DNA of 64,000 nucleotides from the NCBI RefSeq assembly GCF_001436305.1, contig NZ_AZFO01000002.1, positions 1-64,000 on the forward strand, in the 5' to 3' direction. Every line of letters starts with the position of its first letter. The stretch's first letter is position 1. This document shows, in pieces, positions 55,968 to 64,000 of this stretch. The translations under genes and the position numbers were made by a program. A model generated the notes under the pieces. The model was not told the DNA's origin. It saw nothing but the letters and a program-made list of their open reading frames with translations, and ran no database searches. Source of the stretch: Lactobacillus ultunensis DSM 16047 (GTDB lineage: Bacteria; Bacillota; Bacilli; Lactobacillales; Lactobacillaceae).

Positions 55968-57071
55968 CCTTTTAATAAAAGTACCTGCTTTAATCTTGCT
56001 TAAGATACTGTAGCCAATACTCTTAATATGATTCTTGCTACCATTGGGTTGATTTAAGAACATCACAATGCCATTTTGATTATCTGTGGTTAGTTGCATC
56101 CAGTTAACAAAATGAGTATCGCCAAAATTACCATAAGCAAGCTTTAACGTACCGCCCTTTTTTAGATAAAAGCCACCTGAATAAGTATTAACTTTCGACT
56201 TTAAATGGGACAAATAATTAAATTGCTTAGCAGTTAAAATTTTGCCGTTGCATAGCCCTTGCTGTATTTTTTCATAATCAGCTGGCGTGGAGAATAAATC
56301 TCCTGCACCTGGCAATTGAGAAACTACATGCTTATTGGCATAAACAGCACTTTGATAATTCTTCCCATGACGGTAAAGATAAGAAATAGCATCAGTCTTA
56401 GAACGTGGAATCTCATCATAAATGTAGGTTTGATGCAAATGAAGCGGTTTAATAATTCGACTTCTAACATTTGCTGCATAAGATTTACCCGTTACTTTAC
56501 GAATTATTCCTGCTAATAGAACATAGTTGGCATTATTATAGTTAAAACGATTGCGATGTGATGAAGCGTTGAAATCAGCTTTGGCAATTGTCCATTTAAT
56601 TGCGCCGTTTTCAGAAAAAGTAATACCATGATTTGATTCTGTTCCAGATACATTAATACCTGAAGTATGCGTCATTAGTTGTCCTACCGTAATTTTCGAT
56701 GAATGTTTCAATAAAGGATACCAACGTGATATCTTAGTATTCTGTGAAAATTTATTTTTATAAATCAACTGCGTAATAATTGCTGCAGTAATTGACTTTT
56801 GCAAAGATCCTACTGGATAAACCAGTTTTTTACTTCCATTACCGATTCGGCGTTTGTAATAGCCATAGCCTTCACTAACTTGTTGCCGATGTCCATTTTG
56901 AACAATTTCAATTGTTCCGCGTAAGTGATATTTCCTCATGGTTTTCTTGGTGTAGGTACGCAACTGCTTACTAGTATAAGCTTTTGCATTTACCTGTTCA
57001 CTATTGAGAAAACCACACAAAGAAATAAAAATTATTGTAGCAAATAACCAGAATCGTCTCTTCAACTTCAA
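55965..57071 (-). CDS. Secreted serine hydrolase (class C beta-lactamase / PBP-like)
   Basis: 368 residues. A signal peptide with cleavage near VNA-KA (~30) is followed by a penicillin-recognition fold: the active-site SXXK is in YPVGSLQKSITA (Ser ~89) and the YXN-type motif is in RFNYNNANYVLLAG (about 180). The third KTG-like motif is not obvious. Acts outside the membrane, as a D,D-carboxypeptidase-like or esterase-like enzyme; beta-lactam resistance is not implied. Confidence 0.83.
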   Translation of the reverse strand: MKLKRRFWLFATIIFISLCGFLNSEQVNAKAYTSKQLRTYTKKTMRKYHLRGTIEIVQNGHRQQVSEGYGYYKRRIGNGSKKLVYPVGSLQKSITAAIITQLIYKNKFSQNTKISRWYPLLKHSSKITVGQLMTHTSGINVSGTESNHGITFSENGAIKWTIAKADFNASSHRNRFNYNNANYVLLAGIIRKVTGKSYAANVRSRIIKPLHLHQTYIYDEIPRSKTDAISYLYRHGKNYQSAVYANKHVVSQLPGAGDLFSTPADYEKIQQGLCNGKILTAKQFNYLSHLKSKVNTYSGGFYLKKGGTLKLAYGNFGDTHFVNWMQLTTDNQNGIVMFLNQPNGSKNHIKSIGYSILSKIKAGTFIKR

Positions 57072-57115
57072 AATAAACCCCTCTTTAAATTAATCCTGAA
57101 ATATTTTACCACAAA

Positions 57116-57160
57116 CAAAAAGCACAAAATGTCTATTTTTAAGGCATTTTGTGCTTTTTA
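57116..57160 (-). terminator. Terminator of the lysine/diaminopimelate operon
   Basis: AAAAGCACAAAATG (57118-57131) pairs with CATTTTGTGCTTTT (57145-57158), with T-rich flanks; just past the asd stop on the minus strand. Confidence 0.85.
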
Positions 57161-57163
57161 ACG

Positions 57164-58222
57164 TTAAATTAAGTTCATTTTTACCAAATATTCCGCATTT
57201 TCAACGGTATTCCAAGCAGCACCTTTGAGTAAGTTATCGGCAACTACCCACATATTAAAGGCGCCTTTGTTTTCATAGTCAGGACGAATTCTACCAACAA
57301 AAGTCTCACGCTTACCTGTAGCATTAATTGGTTGAGGATAGATTTGATGCTTAATATCATCTTGCAATACTACACCTGGGAAGTTTGCTACAGTATCCAT
57401 AATATCCTGTGTAGTTGCACTCTTATCTTCAACAGTAAAGTAGACACTTTCACCGTGAGCGATTGGAACTGGTACTCTAACACAAGTAGCGGTAACTTTG
57501 ATGTCTTTGGCATTCATATCATTTAACATAATCTTCTTTGTCTCATGGATCATCTTCCACTCTTCATGAGAATAACCACTATCCTCTAAAACATCGATTT
57601 GTGGTAAAAGATTAAATGCTAATGGATAATGCTTTTTATCACCCTTGGTTGGTAAAATCTTAGCATCTGCTTGCATATCTTTACCATCCAAGTAATCTTG
57701 TGCTTCCTGCTTCAATTCATTAATAGCGGCTTGACCTGCACCAGAAGCAGCTTGATAAGTCGAAACGATAATTTGTTTTAAACCAAACTTTCTCCTAATT
57801 GGTTCCAAAGCCATAACCATTTGAATAGTGGAGCAATTTGGATTAGCAATAATACCATGATGATGTTTCAAAGCTTCTGGGTTAACTTCTGGCACAACCA
57901 ATGGGACATCTGGTTCCATTCTAAATGCACTAGTATTGTCAACACATACAGCTCCACGCTTTACTGCTTCTGGTAAAAACTTTTTAGAAACAGCACCACC
58001 AGCTGAAGATAATACTAAATCTACACCATCAAATGATTCTGGCTTAGTTTCTTCAACTGTTAAATCTTGATCTCTAAACTTTAAAACAGTTCCAGCTGAA
58101 CGATATGAGGCTAAAAGCTTAACACTCTTAACAGGAATAGTTGACTTAGCCAACTGATCAATCATTCTTCTACCAACGGCACCAGTAGCGCCTAAAATTG
58201 CAACATTATATTCTTTAACCAT
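57164..58222 (-). CDS. asd: Aspartate-semialdehyde dehydrogenase
   Basis: 352 residues. NADP site [11 protein letters not shown], catalytic cysteine in [10 protein letters not shown] (~130) and the [10 protein letters not shown] loop are present. It reduces aspartyl phosphate to the semialdehyde at the branch to lysine/DAP and threonine/methionine. Its ATG shares a base with the aminotransferase stop (TAATG). It is the last gene of the operon. Confidence 0.96.
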   Translation of the reverse strand: MVKEYNVAILGATGAVGRRMIDQLAKSTIPVKSVKLLASYRSAGTVLKFRDQDLTVEETKPESFDGVDLVLSSAGGAVSKKFLPEAVKRGAVCVDNTSAFRMEPDVPLVVPEVNPEALKHHHGIIANPNCSTIQMVMALEPIRRKFGLKQIIVSTYQAASGAGQAAINELKQEAQDYLDGKDMQADAKILPTKGDKKHYPLAFNLLPQIDVLEDSGYSHEEWKMIHETKKIMLNDMNAKDIKVTATCVRVPVPIAHGESVYFTVEDKSATTQDIMDTVANFPGVVLQDDIKHQIYPQPINATGKRETFVGRIRPDYENKGAFNMWVVADNLLKGAAWNTVENAEYLVKMNLI

Positions 58223-59397
58223 TATTTATCCTCTTGTAAAAACTTATTGATTCTCTTCATTGCTTCATGCAAATTCTCATCACTTGATGCATATGACATT
58301 CTCACGTAGCCTTCACCACCAGGACCAAAAGCACTGCCTGGAGTGATGCCCACTTTTTCTTTAAAGGCTAAATCCAAAGCAAATTGCATATCATCTTTGC
58401 CATACTTTTCAGGGATCTTAGCGAAAATATAAAAGGCACCTTCAGGCTTAACCGCATGCATCCCCATCTTTTCCAATTCTTGCAGAACATAGTCCCGCCG
58501 TTTTTCATAAATATCACGGTAATACTTTGGATCATCTAGTCCATGTTCCAATGCTTCGATAGCTGCGGCTTGTGAAGAATCAGTAGTTGTAGTTACCATT
58601 AAGCCATGAACCTTGCCAATTTGTTCCATAATCTTAGCAGGAGCAGCAACATATCCTAGACGGTAACCGGTCATCGCATGAGATTTAGATAAACCTGAAA
58701 TATAAATAGCTCTTTCAGGGATCAAACTGGCAATTGAAAAATGTTTAACACCATAAGTTAAAGTTGAATAAATTTCGTCAGTAATTACATATAAATGATT
58801 TTCTTCAATTACTTTAGCTAAAGCTCTAATTTCTGCTTTACTGTATTCAACTCCAGTTGGATTAGTTGGATAATTCAAAATAACCGCCTTAACACTCGGA
58901 TTTTCTTTGATAGTTTCTTCTAACTTAGCTGGAGTTAATTTAAAATTATCTTCTGACGTATTCATCAACACATAATCTGCATCTGCCAATGTGGCAACTG
59001 GCCAATAAAGTGAAAAGACAGGCGTAGGAATTGCAATCTTATCACCAGGATTAGTAATTGCATACAATGCGGCATTAATCGCTTCTGTAGCTCCAACAGT
59101 CACCACAATCTCAGTTTCGGGATCATAATCAATACCAGTTGCTTTCTTCAAGTATTGACTAATAGCTTTCCTTAATTCAAGCTTGCCTTTTTGAGGAGCA
59201 TAGTGTGAATCATTATCTTGGATACTTTTAATTGCTGCTTGTTTGACATGTTCAGGAGTATTCATATCAGGTTCACCTAAAGTCAACTTGATAATACCGG
59301 GAATAGTTGAAACTTTATTATCAAAGATTCTGATTCCAGAAGCCTTAACATTTTTTACTTTTTGACTAAATTTTAAGTCTTGAGCTAATTCTGGCAT
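58222..59397 (-). CDS. N-acetyl-LL-diaminopimelate aminotransferase (class I/II)
   Basis: 391 residues. The PLP lysine is in [16 protein letters not shown] and the phosphate/carboxylate arginine in EGYVRMSYA. Class I aspartate-aminotransferase family; its place between dapB and asd in an acetylated-DAP operon points to the PatA role (transamination of N-acetyl-2-amino-6-oxopimelate). A broader aspartate aminotransferase activity cannot be excluded. Confidence 0.88.
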   Translation of the reverse strand: MPELAQDLKFSQKVKNVKASGIRIFDNKVSTIPGIIKLTLGEPDMNTPEHVKQAAIKSIQDNDSHYAPQKGKLELRKAISQYLKKATGIDYDPETEIVVTVGATEAINAALYAITNPGDKIAIPTPVFSLYWPVATLADADYVLMNTSEDNFKLTPAKLEETIKENPSVKAVILNYPTNPTGVEYSKAEIRALAKVIEENHLYVITDEIYSTLTYGVKHFSIASLIPERAIYISGLSKSHAMTGYRLGYVAAPAKIMEQIGKVHGLMVTTTTDSSQAAAIEALEHGLDDPKYYRDIYEKRRDYVLQELEKMGMHAVKPEGAFYIFAKIPEKYGKDDMQFALDLAFKEKVGITPGSAFGPGGEGYVRMSYASSDENLHEAMKRINKFLQEDK

Positions 59398-59409
59398 AAG
59401 TTGCCTCCT

Positions 59410-60189
59410 TTATAGAATATTTTCTAATCCTACTACTAATTCATTCAGTTGATCGACCTTTTCCAAGGCAACTTTGACACCGCCCATAAAACTGCCACGA
59501 TCAAATGAATCTTGTCTGATAGTTAAAGCCTCACCTGGACCACCAAACAAGACTTGTTCATGAGCAATATATCCAGGTAACCGAACAGAATGAATTTTAA
59601 TACCCTGATAATCTCCGCCACGAACATTCTTTAAAGTTTCAATTTCATCTGGCGCAGTTTGATGTGCTGGTCTATTTTCTGCAATCATTTTAGCTGTCGA
59701 TAAGGCTGTACCTGAAGGAGCATCCTTTTTATCGGCATGATGCATTTCAATAATCTCAACATCTGGGAAATATTTAGCTGCTTCCTTAGCAAATTTCATC
59801 AGTAAAACAGCTGACATGCCAAAGTTAGGTGCAATTAAACCACCAATTTTTTCTCGTTGTGAAATTTTAATCAATTCTGCTTCTTGCTCATCAGTCATTC
59901 CTGTAGTTCCAACTACAGGAGAAATGTGATGAGTTAAAGCAAACTTCACATTGTCATAAACAGCTTTAGGAGTAGTAAAATCAATCCAAATATCAGCTGC
60001 ATGATCAGGGATTTCATCTAGACTCTTAAAAATCTTGGCATCAGCTGATAAATGATATTTTTCTGGATCATTTTCAGCAATCGGAGAAAGACCAGCTACT
60101 ACTTCAAAGCCATTTAACTTATTAACTAAGCCAACGGCTTTTTGCCCCATTGCTCCGGTAAAACCGGCTACTAAAACTTTTTTAGTCAT
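59410..60189 (-). CDS. dapB: 4-hydroxy-tetrahydrodipicolinate reductase
   Basis: 259 residues. Nucleotide site [12 protein letters not shown] and the DapB signature [15 protein letters not shown] are present. The frame opens at TTG 60195, but AGGAAAGGA fits ATG 60189, which overlaps the dapA end by 8 nt. Second committed step to DAP, using NAD(P)H. Confidence 0.95.
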   Translation of the reverse strand: MTKKVLVAGFTGAMGQKAVGLVNKLNGFEVVAGLSPIAENDPEKYHLSADAKIFKSLDEIPDHAADIWIDFTTPKAVYDNVKFALTHHISPVVGTTGMTDEQEAELIKISQREKIGGLIAPNFGMSAVLLMKFAKEAAKYFPDVEIIEMHHADKKDAPSGTALSTAKMIAENRPAHQTAPDEIETLKNVRGGDYQGIKIHSVRLPGYIAHEQVLFGGPGEALTIRQDSFDRGSFMGGVKVALEKVDQLNELVVGLENIL

Positions 60190-61117
60190 TTTCAAGTTCC
60201 TTTCCTAAATCGAGTGGCAACTTTTGCATTAATGCATTTTCATTTAAACCTAAAGCCTTAGCTAAAGTCTCTTTTTCTTCATCATCTAAGCTAACAATTG
60301 GCAAACGACAACCCCCCACTTTCAAGCCTTGAGCATTCAAAACTGCTTTAATTGGTGAAGGTGACGGATACATAAACAAAGCCTGCATCTTCGGTGTCAA
60401 CCAGCGTTGAATCTTGGCTGCTGCTGGATAATTGCCTTCATAAAGAGAATTGTACATCTGACGCATTTCTTTAGTATAAATATGACTAGCTACAGAAATC
60501 ACACCGTTGGCTCCCAATAATCTGGCAGTCAAAGCTTGCGTATCTTCTCCAGTGAAAACCTGGAAATCTTTATCTTTGTTTTCAATGATATATTCCATTT
60601 CTTCTAGAGAGGCACATTGCTTAATACCTTTGATATTCTTCAAATGAGAAAGTTGAACGATCGTTTCCTTTTCCATCTTAACGCCTGTTCTACCAGGGAT
60701 GTTGTAAATCAAGATTGGCATATCAACATTGTCATTGACAGCAGTGAAATGAGCAATCATACTGCGCTGATTTGGTTTATTGTAAGGTGGAACAACAACT
60801 AATGCATAATCTATACCTTTAATTTTTGCTACTTCATTAGTAAAACTAATCGTCTCTGCAGTATTATTGCTTCCTGTTCCTGCAATTACAGGAACACGAC
60901 CATTCACAATTTGACCAAAATGCGTATATAAGTCAATTTTTTCATCATGGGTTAAAGTGGGAGTTTCTCCAGTGGTTCCTCCAACAACAAAGCCATTGCA
61001 TCCCAAATTGATTAAACGATTAGTCAATTTTTCCAAACTAGCAAAATCAATCTTTTTATTCTCATCAAAAGGTGTAACAATTGCCGTTAATAAATCTGCA
61101 TCAATTAATGTAGCCAT
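60182..61117 (-). CDS. dapA: 4-hydroxy-tetrahydrodipicolinate synthase
   Basis: 311 residues, TIM barrel. The Schiff-base lysine is in IKGIKQCAS (~165), the catalytic tyrosine in [12 protein letters not shown] (~136), and [12 protein letters not shown] carries the family signature. It condenses pyruvate with aspartate semialdehyde. It starts 1 nt after the deacetylase stop. Confidence 0.96.
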   Translation of the reverse strand: MATLIDADLLTAIVTPFDENKKIDFASLEKLTNRLINLGCNGFVVGGTTGETPTLTHDEKIDLYTHFGQIVNGRVPVIAGTGSNNTAETISFTNEVAKIKGIDYALVVVPPYNKPNQRSMIAHFTAVNDNVDMPILIYNIPGRTGVKMEKETIVQLSHLKNIKGIKQCASLEEMEYIIENKDKDFQVFTGEDTQALTARLLGANGVISVASHIYTKEMRQMYNSLYEGNYPAAAKIQRWLTPKMQALFMYPSPSPIKAVLNAQGLKVGGCRLPIVSLDDEEKETLAKALGLNENALMQKLPLDLGKELEND

Positions 61118-61118
61118 T

Positions 61119-62273
61119 TTAATTCTCCATTCTATTGATCAAAAATCCCTTAATTGCATCAATACCACGTTGGACACTTTTTTCATCTGGTTTAAGCGTA
61201 GCCGAATGCAGTTGTGCTCCAGGATCGCCTACGCCTAACCAAAACATAGTTCCTGGGAATTTAGCTAACAAGAAACCAAAATCTTCACCAGTCATCTTAG
61301 GAGCAGTTTCGATGAAATTAACCTTTGGATTATTTTTCATGTAAGAAATAAAATTCTTAGTTAATTTAGGATTATTCTCTACGGGCCAATAGCCCCCTTG
61401 ATTCAAATCCAATTTCACTTTCATATTGTAGCTACGAGCAATACCTTCACAGACATCTTTTAAACGATGATCGATATGTAAAATCATCTTTTGTGTTAGG
61501 CCACGGATAGTACCTTCAATTCGAGCATGTCCTGCAATGACATTTCTAATTGTTCCTGCTTCAATCTTACCTAAAGTGATCACACCACTTTGAATGGGGT
61601 CAATACTACGAGAAATAATAGTTTGAATCTGCATAATCAAACTTGCCGCAGCTACAACTGTGTCATTGGCATTCTGTGGGAAAGCTGCATGACCGCCTTT
61701 CCCCCAAAGATCAATATTAACTTCGGTAGTACCAGCAAATAATGTTCCCATTCGGCAGCCAATCGCCCCAGCAGGCAATTCAGGATTATCATGCAAGCCA
61801 TAAAACTCATCAGGCTTGAATTTTCCTTGCAAAACACCTTTTTCATAGGCTTGCTTGCCGCCACTTTCACTTTCTTCAGCCGGTTGGAAGAAGAAAAGCA
61901 AATTATCTTGCGGTTGCTTTTCACTAAAATAATTCAAAAGCCCTAAAGCTACCGTCATATGAATATCATGCCCACAAGCATGCATTACGCCCGGATGTTT
62001 AGAAGAATATGGTAAATTTGTTTTTTCTTCTACTCGTAAAGCATCAATATCGGTACGATAACCAATTGTTCTTTGCGGATTTCTTCCTTTTATTAGAACC
62101 AAGATTGCGGTTGGCAATTCCTTAGGCACTTCAATTGTTAAATAATCTTGCTTAAAACCTTTAATTATTTCCAATAAATAATCATGTGTCTCTTGCTCGT
62201 GCAAAGCGAGTTCTGGAATTTCATGCAAATGTCTTCTAATCTGAATTAATTCATCTTCGCTTAAAATCGCCAT
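61119..62273 (-). CDS. N-acetyldiaminopimelate deacetylase (M20 peptidase family)
   Basis: 384 residues. Metal-site motifs [22 protein letters not shown] and FFQPAEES, and a late GAQLHSATL histidine, are present. The family includes amidohydrolases such as hippurate hydrolase; the operon fixes the substrate as N-acetyl-LL-DAP, which it cleaves to LL-DAP and acetate. Confidence 0.92.
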   Translation of the reverse strand: MAILSEDELIQIRRHLHEIPELALHEQETHDYLLEIIKGFKQDYLTIEVPKELPTAILVLIKGRNPQRTIGYRTDIDALRVEEKTNLPYSSKHPGVMHACGHDIHMTVALGLLNYFSEKQPQDNLLFFFQPAEESESGGKQAYEKGVLQGKFKPDEFYGLHDNPELPAGAIGCRMGTLFAGTTEVNIDLWGKGGHAAFPQNANDTVVAAASLIMQIQTIISRSIDPIQSGVITLGKIEAGTIRNVIAGHARIEGTIRGLTQKMILHIDHRLKDVCEGIARSYNMKVKLDLNQGGYWPVENNPKLTKNFISYMKNNPKVNFIETAPKMTGEDFGFLLAKFPGTMFWLGVGDPGAQLHSATLKPDEKSVQRGIDAIKGFLINRMEN

Positions 62274-62274
62274 T

Positions 62275-62982
62275 TTATATCTTTCTCAAATCGTCTTCGA
62301 GTCCTGTCTTGCTTTCAGTTTGCTCATCAACTTTTTTAATTACACGAGCTGGAACACCCGCTACCATTGTATGTGGTGCAACATCTTTAGTAACAACCGC
62401 ACCAGCGGCAACTACTGCACCTTCACCAACATGTACGCCTTCAATTACTACGCTATTAGCACCCATGACAACATTATCATCAACCTGAACTGGTTTAGCC
62501 GAAGCTGGTTCAATTACACCAGCCAAAACGCTACCGGCACCAATATGACAATGTTTACCGACAATTGCACGACCGCCTAAAACAACGCCCATGTCAATCA
62601 TGGTATCATCGCCAATTTCGGCACCAATATTGATGATCGCTCCCATCATAATTACTGCATTTTTACCGATTGCTACTTGATCACGAATAATTGCACCAGG
62701 TTCAATCCGCGCATCAAACTTTTTCAAATCAATTAATGGCACAGCTGAATTTCGAGCTTCATTTTCAATATAATAATCTGTAATTTCACTATGAGCTTTT
62801 AAAAATGGCTCAACATCTTTCCAGTCACCAAAAATTACACCAGAATGTTCTTCTGTGAAGTTTTCAATTTCCTTAGGAAATTCAACTTTAGTTAAATCAC
62901 CTTTAATAAAAACCTTAACTGGGGTCTTCTTAGGAGCATTGCCAATATATTCAATAATGCTTTTTGCATCTAATTTTGCCAT
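62275..62982 (-). CDS. dapH: Tetrahydrodipicolinate N-acetyltransferase
   Basis: 235 residues. An N-terminal alpha/beta part (about 1-85) is followed by a left-handed beta helix of hexapeptide repeats (about 90-200: [43 protein letters not shown]). It acetylates tetrahydrodipicolinate from acetyl-CoA, which defines this as the acetylated variant of the DAP pathway. One nucleotide separates it from the deacetylase gene. Confidence 0.95.
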   Translation of the reverse strand: MAKLDAKSIIEYIGNAPKKTPVKVFIKGDLTKVEFPKEIENFTEEHSGVIFGDWKDVEPFLKAHSEITDYYIENEARNSAVPLIDLKKFDARIEPGAIIRDQVAIGKNAVIMMGAIINIGAEIGDDTMIDMGVVLGGRAIVGKHCHIGAGSVLAGVIEPASAKPVQVDDNVVMGANSVVIEGVHVGEGAVVAAGAVVTKDVAPHTMVAGVPARVIKKVDEQTESKTGLEDDLRKI

Positions 62983-62997
62983 AGCTTTTTCCTTTCA

Positions 62998-64000
62998 TTA
63001 ATCTGCACTATAAGACTGATCTAAATGAACTAAATCTTCCAAGCTTTCTCTTTTAATAACTACCTTAGCTTTTCCTTTTTCCGCAAAAACAACAGCTGGA
63101 CGAGGATTACGATTGTAATTAGAAGCCATCGAATATCCATAGGCTCCCGTATCTAACATAGCAATTAGAGAACCAGCTTTAGTTACTGGTAATGCTTGAT
63201 CCTCAGCTAAGATATCACCACTTTCACAGTATTTACCAGCAATACGAACATGTTCAGTTGAAGGCGCTTGAGGATCGCTAGCCAAAACTGATTCATATTT
63301 TGCTTGATATAAGGCTGGGCGAATATTATCACCCATTCCTCCATCAACTGCGACGTAAGGACGATGTCCTGGGATTACCTTGCGACTACCTGTAGTGTAC
63401 AAATTATAACCGGCTGGACCTACAATTGAACGACCTGGTTCAATATCAATTTCTGGAACTGGAAATGATGCTCTTTCTGCTTCCGTTTTAATAGTTTCTA
63501 CAATCGCCTGAACGAACTTTTCAGGTCTTAATGGATTATCCTCGGCCGTATATTTAATACCAAAGCCCCCGCCAACATTAATCACCTTAGCGGTATAACC
63601 ATATTGATTACGCCAATTTTCAGCAACCTCCATCAATTTTTTGGCCGCCATTTCAAAACCGTTCAATTCAAAAATTTGCGAACCAATATGAGCGTGAATA
63701 CCAACTAAATTCATTCGAGAATTGTTCAACACTTGTTCCAAAGCTAAATCAGCTTGACCAGATTCTAGATCAAATCCAAATTTGCTATCAACTTGTCCTG
63801 TTTGATCATATTCATGCGTATCAGCTGAAATACCAGGCGTAATTCTAAGCATAACGTCGATTTTGGCATTCTGTTCTTTCAGTACTTGATCCAATAACTT
63901 GATCTCATGGAAATTATCAATAATGATCTTGCCAACATGATGCTTAACAGCCATTTCAAGTTCAGCTAAGGACTTATTATTGCCATGAAAACTAATATGT
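62998..64000 (-). CDS. lysA: Diaminopimelate decarboxylase, partial (N-terminus beyond the window)
   Basis: The C-terminal ~334 residues of a group IV PLP decarboxylase. The frame stays open to the window edge, with HISFHGNNKS at the edge, typical of LysA about 80-90 residues from its start; the ATG at 63954 is internal. GGGFGI, EPGRSIVGPAGY, CESGDILAED and GAYGYSMASNYN are present. It converts meso-DAP to lysine. It is upstream of dapH in the same operon. Confidence 0.95.
   Translation of the reverse strand, partial: HISFHGNNKSLAELEMAVKHHVGKIIIDNFHEIKLLDQVLKEQNAKIDVMLRITPGISADTHEYDQTGQVDSKFGFDLESGQADLALEQVLNNSRMNLVGIHAHIGSQIFELNGFEMAAKKLMEVAENWRNQYGYTAKVINVGGGFGIKYTAEDNPLRPEKFVQAIVETIKTEAERASFPVPEIDIEPGRSIVGPAGYNLYTTGSRKVIPGHRPYVAVDGGMGDNIRPALYQAKYESVLASDPQAPSTEHVRIAGKYCESGDILAEDQALPVTKAGSLIAMLDTGAYGYSMASNYNRNPRPAVVFAEKGKAKVVIKRESLEDLVHLDQSYSAD

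Noticed and set aside
57164-64000. Succinylated DAP pathway
   Set aside because: The transferase is the DapH acetyl type and the M20 enzyme and PatA-like aminotransferase fit the acetylated branch.

Overview
The window is AT-rich, gene-dense chromosomal DNA from a host-associated Lactobacillus. Supporting features are a bile salt hydrolase, cellobiose-type PTS genes with GH1 phospho-beta-glucosidases, strong catabolite-responsive elements (cre), a PepC-type peptidase and lactobacillar small proteins. The neighbourhood enolase, DegV, PAP2 and bile salt hydrolase, with a diaminopimelate/lysine operon, fits the L. acidophilus / crispatus / helveticus / amylovorus group. The species cannot be fixed from the sequence alone. 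There is no prophage, insertion sequence, rRNA or CRISPR array.

Layout. 1-7500: a ThrE-type amino-acid exporter, a SorC-type regulator, small proteins, a complete ECF vitamin-type transporter (S component UPF0397, fused double ATPase, T component) and a UPF0756 membrane protein. 7459-8527: a decayed region with the sorting-signal remnant of an LPXTG surface protein. 8528-20304 (minus strand): citrate/dicarboxylate metabolism, with citrate lyase citCDEF, an alpha/beta hydrolase, a DASS citrate/dicarboxylate carrier, a PepC-like peptidase broken by a stop codon, an LDH-fold dehydrogenase whose specificity residue points to malate, a flavin fumarate reductase and fumarase. Together these read as citrate to oxaloacetate to malate to fumarate to succinate. 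20432-23392: a metQNI methionine importer behind a T-box with an AUG specifier. 23531-29260: a P-type ATPase, thyA-folA, an amino-acid permease and tRNA-Ser(CGA). 29380-34731: bile salt hydrolase, PAP2 phosphatase, DegV, enolase, a lipoprotein and a nitroreductase.

34793-47593 is a beta-glucoside utilisation region: a ROK sugar kinase, three GH1 phospho-beta-glucosidases, two PTS EIIC proteins, one EIIA, one EIIB, a HutC-type GntR regulator, a second frameshifted GntR regulator and several unknown accessory proteins. Promoters here combine cre sites with a recurring 14-16 bp inverted repeat, AAAAGT-(A/C)TA(N)-A(C/T)TTTT, whose centre matches the HutC-family operator core. I propose this as the regulator's binding site.

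47591-57071 holds DNA-repair, alcohol dehydrogenase, a frameshifted AraC regulator, nucleoside hydrolase, NUDIX, a secreted GW-module protein, an orphan FMN-binding protein, a lipase/membrane fusion and a secreted serine hydrolase. 57164-64000 is the acetylated diaminopimelate pathway (asd, aminotransferase, dapB, dapA, deacetylase, dapH, partial lysA) on the minus strand, running off the right edge.

Three genes are disrupted by single events: the PepC-like peptidase (nonsense), a GntR regulator (7-A run) and an AraC regulator (1-nt deletion). Several gene starts were moved from the longest open frame to an internal codon with a well-placed ribosome binding site; each case is stated.
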